The translations under genes and the position numbers were made by a program. This document shows, in pieces, positions 1 to 8,717 of a stretch of 20,266 nt of DNA (the first letter of the stretch is position 1; every line of letters starts with the position of its first letter). Below the pieces are notes generated by a model. It had not been told where the DNA came from. It worked only from the letters and a program-made list of their open reading frames with translations, and did no database searches. The DNA comes from DATGMB01 sp035293845. Its GTDB lineage: Bacteria; Acidobacteriota; Terriglobia; Bryobacterales; Bryobacteraceae. The DNA lies in assembly GCA_035293845.1 (NCBI GenBank), contig DATGMB010000162.1, forward strand, positions 1-20,266, written 5' to 3'.

Positions 1-1435
1 TGCCGAGCGACATCAGCAGCGCGCCCAGATTCGCGAAGCCCAGTCCAAGCGGACGGTAGTTATGCGAATTCTCGGCGATCTTGCCGGTGGGATAGCTGGC
101 GTTGTCGACGATGATCTCCTGCGCCATGATCATCGTGTCGACGGCGTGGCGGAAGGCTTCCACGTCGAACTGGCCGTTCGGTCCGACGAACTTGCCCAGG
201 TTGAGCGAGGACAGGTTGCAGGCGGAATCGTCCAGGAACATGTATTCCGAGCAAGGATTCGAGGCGTTGATGCGCGCCGTATTCTTGCACGGATGCCAGC
301 GGTTGATGGTGCTGTCGTACTGCATGCCGGGATCGCCACACTGGTGCGTGGCCTCGGCGATCTGCTTGAGGATGTTGCGTGCCTTGAAGCGCTTCACCGG
401 CTGGCCGCTGAACACGCCTTTGGTCCACCAGTCGCCGTCGGCGACCGCGGCTTCCATGAACTCGTCGCTCACGCGCACGGAGTTGTTGGCGTTCTGGAAA
501 AAGATAGAGCTGTAGGCGTCGCCGTCGAGTGAGGAATCGTAGCCGGCCTCCACCAGCGCATAGGCCTTTTTCTCTTCCTTGGCCTTGCACCAGATGAAGC
601 CCTCGATATCGGGGTGGTCGACGTTGAGAATGACCATCTTGGCCGCGCGGCGCGTCTTGCCGCCGGACTTGATGACGCCGGCGAAGGCATCGAACCCCTT
701 CATAAACGAGAGCGGGCCGGACGCCCGGCCGCCGCCCGAGAGAATGGCGTCCTCCTCGCGCAGCGCGGAGAGGTTGGAGCCGGTGCCAGAGCCCCACTTG
801 AAGAGCATTCCCTCGGTCTTGGCGAGGTCCAAAATCGATTCCAGCGAGTCCTTGACGGAAACAATGAAGCACGCGGAGCACTGCGGGCGCGCCGCGCCAT
901 TATCCAGCTTCACGATGCGGCCGGCCTGCTTGTCGAACACCCAGCCGTAGCCGCGGGCCTCTTTGACCCCCACGTTGAACCACACGGGCGAGTTGAAGCA
1001 CGCCTTTTGGGTCAGCATCAGGTGGGCCAGCTCGAACCGGAAGTTCTCGGCGTCCTCCTCGGCTTTAAAATAGCCGTCCTGCTTGCCCCAGTCCGCGATG
1101 GTGTTGACCACCCGCTCGACGAGCTGCGCAACGCTGGTTTCGCGCTCCGGCGAGCCGAGCTTGCCATGGAAGTATTTGCTGGCGACGATGTTCGTGGCGG
1201 TCTGGGACCAGTCCGAGGGCACCTCGACGTCCCGCTGCTCGAAGATGACCGCGCCCTTATCGTTGCCGATCGAAGCGGTACGCGTCTCCCACTGAACGTC
1301 GTCGTATGGGGTCTTCCCGGGCTCCAGCCGGGACGTAAAATAGCGCGGAAAGGCAATTCCGGTTCGCTTTTTCGATTCGGTTTCGGTAGTCAACACTTCC
1401 ATTTTCGCATTTCGATCTACAGTCAACTGGCCCAT
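1..1435 (-). CDS. nrdJ: B12-dependent (class II) ribonucleotide reductase, 5' part
   Basis: Adenosylcobalamin-dependent ribonucleotide reductase, which makes deoxyribonucleotides in the cytoplasm with or without oxygen. The first 478 codons are present; the 3' end lies beyond the left edge of the window. The ATG at 1435 is chosen because GAGGAGG lies about 8 bases upstream. Three cysteines fit the class II active site: C146 (in ACFNSPVWFN), C395 (in NPCSEY) and C406 (in SACNLSSLNL). C395 would be the thiyl-radical cysteine, with N393 and E397 beside it, and C146/C406 the redox pair. The 11-residue spacing of C395 and C406 matches Thermotoga NrdJ (322/333). A glycine-rich GSGTGSNLSALRE segment is also present. 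The cysteine roles come from family knowledge. The gene stands alone, divergent from the receptor gene at 2066. No cobalamin riboswitch is recognisable upstream. Confidence 0.96.
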   Translation of the reverse strand, partial: MGQLTVDRNAKMEVLTTETESKKRTGIAFPRYFTSRLEPGKTPYDDVQWETRTASIGNDKGAVIFEQRDVEVPSDWSQTATNIVASKYFHGKLGSPERETSVAQLVERVVNTIADWGKQDGYFKAEEDAENFRFELAHLMLTQKACFNSPVWFNVGVKEARGYGWVFDKQAGRIVKLDNGAARPQCSACFIVSVKDSLESILDLAKTEGMLFKWGSGTGSNLSALREEDAILSGGGRASGPLSFMKGFDAFAGVIKSGGKTRRAAKMVILNVDHPDIEGFIWCKAKEEKKAYALVEAGYDSSLDGDAYSSIFFQNANNSVRVSDEFMEAAVADGDWWTKGVFSGQPVKRFKARNILKQIAEATHQCGDPGMQYDSTINRWHPCKNTARINASNPCSEYMFLDDSACNLSSLNLGKFVGPNGQFDVEAFRHAVDTMIMAQEIIVDNASYPTGKIAENSHNYRPLGLGFANLGALLMSLG

Positions 1436-1472
1436 GGGGTTGCCCTCCTCGTGAACGGCATTCGTAATCTTG

Positions 1473-1518
1473 CCCCAACGTATAGTGCCCGGTCAAGGAT
1501 TTTATCTATATGCAGTGT
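1473..1518 (-). promoter_or_regulatory. Possible tandem NrdR boxes in front of nrdJ
   Basis: Two imperfect palindromes resemble the NrdR consensus acaCwAtATaTwGtgt. On the minus strand 1473-1488 reads GCACTATACGTTGGGG. On the plus strand 1503-1518 reads TATCTATATGCAGTGT. Each matches about 11 of 16 positions by eye. Their centres are 30 bp apart with a 14-bp gap, close to the roughly three-turn spacing of known NrdR pairs. A minus-strand TTGACC (1491-1496) between them could be a -35 element, but no convincing -10 follows. The position, 38 to 83 bases before the nrdJ start, suits repression of a ribonucleotide reductase gene. Confidence 0.42.
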
Positions 1519-1584
1519 GTTGGAGATACAGCGGCCGGGTGCGGAAGATTACAAAGGTTAACGGAATCGCTGTCAAGCGCGCGA

Positions 1585-1746
1585 CGAAACGAAGCCAATC
1601 TGCGAAAGCGCCGCAGGCGCGTTCAGCAGAGAATTTCGCGAAACGAAGCCAAATCTGGCGAGCAGCGGGCCGGGCCAAGAGCCCTGCGGACGCGGGGCAA
1701 ACAGCCGCCTGCGCGATTTGCGAAACGAACCCAATTTTGGCAGAAA
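1585..1746. repeat. Three interspersed GAAACGAAsCCAA repeats
   Basis: Three copies of a short motif lie about 55 and 84 bases apart on the plus strand: CGAAACGAAGCCAATCTGCG at 1585-1604, CGAAACGAAGCCAAATCTGG at 1639-1658, and CGAAACGAACCCAATTTTGG at 1721-1740. Copies 2 and 3 also share a TTCGCG/TTTGCG lead-in. Translated, they give peptides of the KRTQFW, RNEPNFG and ETNPIL kind. I know these from many spurious predicted proteins in planctomycete and acidobacterial genomes, which marks a dispersed non-coding repeat. All frames across it look like such shadows, so no gene is called here. Confidence 0.6.
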
Positions 1747-1927
1747 CTGTTGCGTTTCCGTGCGGTTCGGCTTCCTCCCCGTTACTGTGATACCACGGCG
1801 GGCTCGAGCATTTCGGGGGTTTCGCCGGCAAGTGATTGGAGGCTTTCAGAAAATATTCGTCCTCGGCGCCGAACGCCGAAAAACGGCCAGAGGGGTTCTG
1901 GCAATCGATCCCGACGCGCAATTCCCC

Positions 1928-1956
1928 TTGTATTCTCAATGCGACCGGGGTATAAA
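1928..1956 (+). promoter_or_regulatory. Sigma70-like promoter for the TonB-dependent receptor
   Basis: TTGTAT (1928-1933) and TATAAA (1951-1956) are separated by exactly 17 bases and face the receptor gene. They would give a 5' leader of about 100 bases, which holds a 5-bp-stem hairpin at 1968-1982 and ends with GGAGG five bases before the ATG at 2066. No operator is evident. Confidence 0.55.
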
Positions 1957-2065
1957 TACAGGAATTCCTGCTGAGTGAGCAGCCGCTCTATTACTTTATT
2001 GCGCTTCGTCGCGCCGGTCTAAAAATCACCACGTCGTTGTCTTCCGAATTCAACTGGAGGCAACT

Positions 2066-5000
2066 ATGCGCCATCAATCCACGGGACGGGTTCTTCTCCT
2101 GACGGCCGCAACGTTGGGATACGCTGTTTCCGGCTTCGGCCAAACTTCCACGTCGCTGCTGAGCGGCACAATCTTCGACAAATCGGGCGCTGTCATCACG
2201 GGCGCGTCGGTGACAGCGACGAACGAACGCACGGGAACCAGTCTCAAACAGAGTTCGAACGCCGCGGGGCTGTACGCATTCCCCTCGCTGCCGGTAGGAA
2301 CCTACACCATTACGGTGGAAGCACCGGGCTTCAAGACGGCTCGCCAGACCTCGAACACCCTGACGGTCGGGGTGCCCCTCACGGTCAACGTGACGATGGA
2401 ACTGGGCAGCACCACTGACGTGGTGAACGTCGAGGCCGCGGTGGAACAGGTGAACACGACGACTGCCACGCTCGGCAACGTGGTCGAGCGCCAGGCGGTC
2501 ACCACGCTTCCGCTCAACGGACGAAACCCGCTGAACCTGATCGTGCTCGAACCGGGCGTCACACAGCGCAGCGGCACCACCATCAACGTCAACGGCATGC
2601 GCAGCCAGGCGGGAAACGTCACGATCGACGGCATCGAGGCGAACGAAGCATCGAACCCGACGCCGACCAACAACGTGTTCCGCATCAACCCGGACAACGT
2701 GGAGGAGTTCAAGGTCACAACCAGCAATCCGACAGCGGATGAGGGCAGGAATTCGGGGCTGAACGTTTCGATCGCGACGCGCTCGGGGACGAATCAGTTG
2801 CACGGATCGCTGGTGGAATACTTCCGTAACAACGACCTGAACAGCAACGAATTCTACGCCAACGCGCAAGGGCAGCCGCGCGCGAACCTGAAGGCGAACC
2901 AGTACGGCTTCGAAGTGGGCGGGCCGGTCCGCAAGAACCGGACGTTTTTCTACGGCGCCTGGCAGGGGCAGAAGGTGAGCCTTTCGCAGGCCATCGATAA
3001 GGCGTTCGGGTCGGTGCCGAGGGTGTACACGCCGCAGGCGCTCTCGGGAGTCTTCCGCTACTGGGTTTCCGACCCGGCGAACCCGCTCACTCTCAACGGC
3101 GTGAAGATCACGCAGAATTCGCCGGCTTTGGTCACTTCGACGGGCGCGCTGGCGCCGGGCATTCGGCTGTGCGGCAGTCCGACCGATCTCAACTGCGTGC
3201 AGAGCTACAACATTTTCACGAACGATCCGCAGCACATCGGCGGCGACCCCGGCGTGCTGACCCTGCTGAAGAGCTACCCGGCGCCGAACGACTATGCCAC
3301 CGGGGATGGCCTGAATCAGGCGGGCTATTTGTGGAACGCACCTTCTTCCGTGCGGGGTCCGCGCAACATGCTGCGCATCGACCACACCATCAATGCGAAC
3401 AACAACATCTTCTTCCGCGTGATGTGGGCCACCGAGCAGCAGCTACAGGGCGACCTGCTGAACGGCCGCCCGGCGATCTTCCCGGGATTCCCGCCACGCG
3501 GAGAGGTCTACCGCCCGGCGCAGAATTACGCGCTCTCCTGGCGCTCCGTGATCACCCCGGCGCTGGTGAACGAACTGACGGCCGGTTTTGCGCGGTTTAC
3601 GTTCCTGTTCACGTACGGCGACTCCAATCCGAAGTTCCCCAACAACATCCCGGCGTATACGTTCAACAACGCCGACGTGGACTACATCTTTTCGCCGCAT
3701 TCCGAGCGCACGCTGAACACGCCGCAACTGATCGACAATGTCTCCTGGACGCGCGGCTCGCACGTGCTGAAGATCGGATACAACATGCGGCTCTACCAGC
3801 AGAACGACCAAAGCGGCGCGGTGGCGGGCATCAACGTCCTGCCTTCGATTTCGCTGAGCGCCACGCTGAATCCGCCGGGCGCGGCGTTCAACCTGCCCGC
3901 GATCGCGAACGGAGCTTCGGCGGGGATCTCGAGCACCGACGATTCGCGGCTGCTCTCCTCGATCAACGACCTGCTCGGAATTCCGGCCACGCTGAAGCAG
4001 GGTTTTCTGGGGAACCTGAACACCAATGCGTTTCTTCCGCTGCATTCGGGGAACTATCTTTCGCTCTGGTACGTGGGCGAGCGGGCCAAGCAGTTCAACG
4101 CGTTCGTGCAGGACGAGTGGCGGGCGCGGAGCAACCTGACGGTCACGTACGGCGTGCGTTGGGAATACAATCGCCCGCCGACGGAAGTGAGCGAATCGCC
4201 GTATGTGCCGGACAAGGCGGTGGACGGGTCGCAAGGGCCGGTCACGTTTACGAAGGCGTCGAGCTGGTGGCAGCGGCAGAACGCGGATGCCTTTGCGCCG
4301 CGGCTCGGCATCAGTTGGGCGCCGGAAGGCGGAACGCGGACGGTGATTCATGCGGGGTACGGGATCGCATTCGATTCGATCCCGACGTACTCGACGGCGG
4401 CGGCGGCGAATACGGTTCCGGGCCTCGCCTACTCGTGCACGGCGACGACCTACGGCGCGGCCTCCACGCCGGGATGCGGCACGGTGCCATCGAATGTCCG
4501 GCTCTCGCAGGGATTTCCGCAGACGCTCACGACACCCACGGTGCAGCCCTCGAACTTCCTGAGCCCGCCGCCGCAACTGCTCGGATCGGCGCCGAATATC
4601 ATCGTGTACGATCCGAATTTCCACACGGCCACCGTGCACCAGTGGAACCTGACGGTGCAGCGCGAGTTGCCGGCAGGATTCGTGCTGCAGACCGGGTACG
4701 TGGGGAACCGCGGCGAGCGGCTCTACAGCCAGACGGATTTGAACCAGGTGAGCGCGGCGCCGATTCTGCCTTCCTTCCTGGCAATGCAGTCGAACCTGGC
4801 GCTGGGCTGCAAACCGGATGGCAGCGGATGCCCGAACGGGACGGCGGGCTCGCCGGTCCCGATCGTAACGAGCGGAACCGTGAGCAACACGTTCGTCAAT
4901 TCATCGACCACCATCACGGACCTGCAGCAGAATGCCGCGGGCAACTTCGCGGGGCGCGTGGAGCAGAGCACGCTGAATGCGCATCTTCGGCCGAACCAGC

Positions 5001-5836
5001 AGTTCAGCTCGATCCTGTTCCTTTCGAACCAGGCGGATTCGGTATTTCATAGCTGGCAGACCACGCTGCGGAAGCGTTTCGCAGCGGGCTTTCTGATGAA
5101 TTTTGCGTACACGTTCGGCAAAGCGATCGACAATCAGTCCGGCGACCCGATCGGCACCAGCTACAGCCCGACCACCAGCTCGGCGATGGACAGCCACAAC
5201 CTGCGGCTCGATCGCGGGCCGGCGGACTTCAACCAGAAGCACGTGGCCACGCTGACGTGGATCTACGAGCTGCCGTTCGGGAAGGGGCGGAATTGGATCT
5301 CGTCGGCGAATCGCGTGCTCGAGGCGGCGCTCGGCGGCTGGAGCCTGCAGGGGTTCAACAGCTATATGTCGGGCGAGCCGTTTTCGGTTACGAGCGGCGC
5401 CAGGACGGCGCAGTTCGGCGCGAACTCGCGCGCGGTGCTGACGGGGCCGATGCCGGACGATTCGCTCAAGCCGGGAGCACTGGGACCGGTATTCTTCACG
5501 AGCACCGCGGGATTCGCCGCCGCGCCGCCGGGAACGACGGGAATGGGGCGGAACGTGTTCCACGGACCGTCGTTCTGGGATATGGACGGCGCGCTGTCCC
5601 GGTCGGTCAACGTAACGGAGCGGGCTCGCTTCACGATCCGGATGGAGGCGTTCAACGCCCTCAACCATGCGAATTACCGGAAGCTGGGATCGACCAGCGT
5701 GGGCTCGACGAGCATCCTCTCGACGAACTTCGGAACGGCGTGCTGCCAGACGCAGAGCACGTCGACTTCGACCGCGATCGTGTCGAACGGGGAATCGTAT
5801 CGGGTGGTGCAGTTCGTGGCGAAGCTGACGTTCTGA
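2066..5836 (+). CDS. Oar-like TonB-dependent outer-membrane receptor with carboxypeptidase-regulatory-like domain
   Basis: Outer-membrane beta-barrel of the large acidobacterial TonB-dependent transporter family, 1256 residues, substrate unknown. Residues 1-26 form a signal peptide ending SGFGQ. Residues about 30-115 are a carboxypeptidase-regulatory-like beta-sandwich (SGTIFDKSGAVITGASV, then GLYAFPSLPVGTYTITVEAPGF). A plug-like region follows at about 130-240, with LPLNGRNPLNLIVLEPGV, VNGMRSQAGNVTIDG and NVEEFKV. The rest is barrel sequence ending VVQFVAKLTF, with the terminal Phe usual for outer-membrane proteins. The start is supported by GGAGG five bases upstream. The gene is monocistronic with its own promoter and faces the metalloprotease gene convergently. 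Paralogues of this family are numerous in Solibacter-type genomes and are often tied to polysaccharide or peptide uptake. No neighbour here fixes the ligand. Confidence 0.93.
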   Translation: MRHQSTGRVLLLTAATLGYAVSGFGQTSTSLLSGTIFDKSGAVITGASVTATNERTGTSLKQSSNAAGLYAFPSLPVGTYTITVEAPGFKTARQTSNTLTVGVPLTVNVTMELGSTTDVVNVEAAVEQVNTTTATLGNVVERQAVTTLPLNGRNPLNLIVLEPGVTQRSGTTINVNGMRSQAGNVTIDGIEANEASNPTPTNNVFRINPDNVEEFKVTTSNPTADEGRNSGLNVSIATRSGTNQLHGSLVEYFRNNDLNSNEFYANAQGQPRANLKANQYGFEVGGPVRKNRTFFYGAWQGQKVSLSQAIDKAFGSVPRVYTPQALSGVFRYWVSDPANPLTLNGVKITQNSPALVTSTGALAPGIRLCGSPTDLNCVQSYNIFTNDPQHIGGDPGVLTLLKSYPAPNDYATGDGLNQAGYLWNAPSSVRGPRNMLRIDHTINANNNIFFRVMWATEQQLQGDLLNGRPAIFPGFPPRGEVYRPAQNYALSWRSVITPALVNELTAGFARFTFLFTYGDSNPKFPNNIPAYTFNNADVDYIFSPHSERTLNTPQLIDNVSWTRGSHVLKIGYNMRLYQQNDQSGAVAGINVLPSISLSATLNPPGAAFNLPAIANGASAGISSTDDSRLLSSINDLLGIPATLKQGFLGNLNTNAFLPLHSGNYLSLWYVGERAKQFNAFVQDEWRARSNLTVTYGVRWEYNRPPTEVSESPYVPDKAVDGSQGPVTFTKASSWWQRQNADAFAPRLGISWAPEGGTRTVIHAGYGIAFDSIPTYSTAAAANTVPGLAYSCTATTYGAASTPGCGTVPSNVRLSQGFPQTLTTPTVQPSNFLSPPPQLLGSAPNIIVYDPNFHTATVHQWNLTVQRELPAGFVLQTGYVGNRGERLYSQTDLNQVSAAPILPSFLAMQSNLALGCKPDGSGCPNGTAGSPVPIVTSGTVSNTFVNSSTTITDLQQNAAGNFAGRVEQSTLNAHLRPNQQFSSILFLSNQADSVFHSWQTTLRKRFAAGFLMNFAYTFGKAIDNQSGDPIGTSYSPTTSSAMDSHNLRLDRGPADFNQKHVATLTWIYELPFGKGRNWISSANRVLEAALGGWSLQGFNSYMSGEPFSVTSGARTAQFGANSRAVLTGPMPDDSLKPGALGPVFFTSTAGFAAAPPGTTGMGRNVFHGPSFWDMDGALSRSVNVTERARFTIRMEAFNALNHANYRKLGSTSVGSTSILSTNFGTACCQTQSTSTSTAIVSNGESYRVVQFVAKLTF

Positions 5837-5856
5837 TATGTGCTGAAGCGGGTCGT

Positions 5857-5958
5857 CTAACGTTCCAGCGGCAGGCAGTCCGCGCGGTCCATCACCAGGT
5901 ACTCGACCGGGTACTTGAGACCCGAGAGCGCGTCGAAGATCGGGGCTGCGGCGGCCAT
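5857..5958 (-). pseudogene. C-terminal remnant, possibly of a TIGR03435-family protein
   Basis: A 33-codon minus-strand frame reads MAAAAPIFDALSGLKYPVEY and then LVMDRADCLPLER before a TAG stop. It resembles the C-terminus of the TIGR03435 family of soil acidobacteria, which usually ends with a segment like IFxALQEQLGLKL, PVExLVIDHxE and a short tail. The QEQLGLKL-like part would be missing. There is no ribosome-binding site, and the start codon lies inside the loop of the 5941-5971 hairpin. The frame is the same as that of the metalloprotease and directly follows its TAG stop (5983) with eight intervening codons. A decayed gene end is the best guess; a chance ORF is possible. Confidence 0.33.
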
Positions 5959-5971
5959 GGCCGCAGCCCCG
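5941..5971. terminator. Strong hairpin between convergent genes, possible bidirectional terminator
   Basis: CGGGGCTGCGGC (5941-5952) and GCCGCAGCCCCG (5960-5971) form a perfect 12-bp GC-rich stem around a 7-base loop. It lies 104 bases after the receptor stop and 11 bases after the metalloprotease stop, so it could end both transcripts. No T-run follows on either strand, so it is not a canonical intrinsic terminator. It may instead be a transcript-protecting structure or a repeat arm. Confidence 0.4.
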
Positions 5972-5982
5972 CGCCGGCCGGA

Positions 5983-8568
<2,586 letters not shown>

Positions 8569-8717
8569 GCAGATCTCCTGGACTGAATGGATAATGACGA
8601 TTGTACGACGCCGTAGGTAACGGGCCGTCGCAGCGGCAGCTCCGGCATAGCCTTCCGGCTTAAACCGATTCGCTACGCCCTTCGGGCAATTGATGGACTT
8701 CCGCCGGAGTTGCTACT
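8569..8717. promoter_or_regulatory. Divergent intergenic region, promoters not resolved
   Basis: This 149-base gap must carry the promoters of the metalloprotease (leftward) and the PKD protein (rightward). On the minus strand TACAAT (8600-8605) is a fair -10 element, but no -35 lies at the right distance. Two small hairpins occur: AGCC-TTCC-GGCT (8649-8660) and GCCC-TTC-GGGC (8677-8687). No convincing rightward promoter was found. Confidence 0.2.

Larger units (their letters stand above)
1436..2065. other. Long divergent intergenic region between nrdJ and the TonB receptor
   Basis: This 630-base gap holds no gene I can support. From left to right it contains the nrdJ ribosome-binding site, the possible NrdR boxes (1473-1518), three interspersed repeats (1585-1746), a stretch of about 180 bases in which I see nothing, a sigma70-like promoter (1928-1956), an EcoRI-type palindrome GGAATTCC (1961-1968), a small hairpin CTGCT-GAGTG-AGCAG (1968-1982), and the receptor ribosome-binding site GGAGG (2056-2060). 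Short frames of 86 to 154 codons cross it on both strands, but they are rich in Arg, Ala and Pro and carry the repeat-derived peptides. Confidence 0.7.

Noticed and set aside
1436..1560. Cobalamin riboswitch in front of the B12-dependent reductase
   Set aside because: Expected from some nrdJ genes, but no B12-box-like conserved segment or suitable multi-stem layout is visible between 1436 and 1560.
1502..1939. 145-codon minus-strand frame upstream of nrdJ, and overlapping plus frames
   Set aside because: All frames across this stretch translate the interspersed GAAACGAAsCCAA repeats. There is no ribosome-binding site, no domain and no consistent coding character.
5941..5971. Canonical rho-independent terminator
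   Set aside because: The 12-bp stem is strong, but neither side has a T-run, so it is listed only as a possible terminator.
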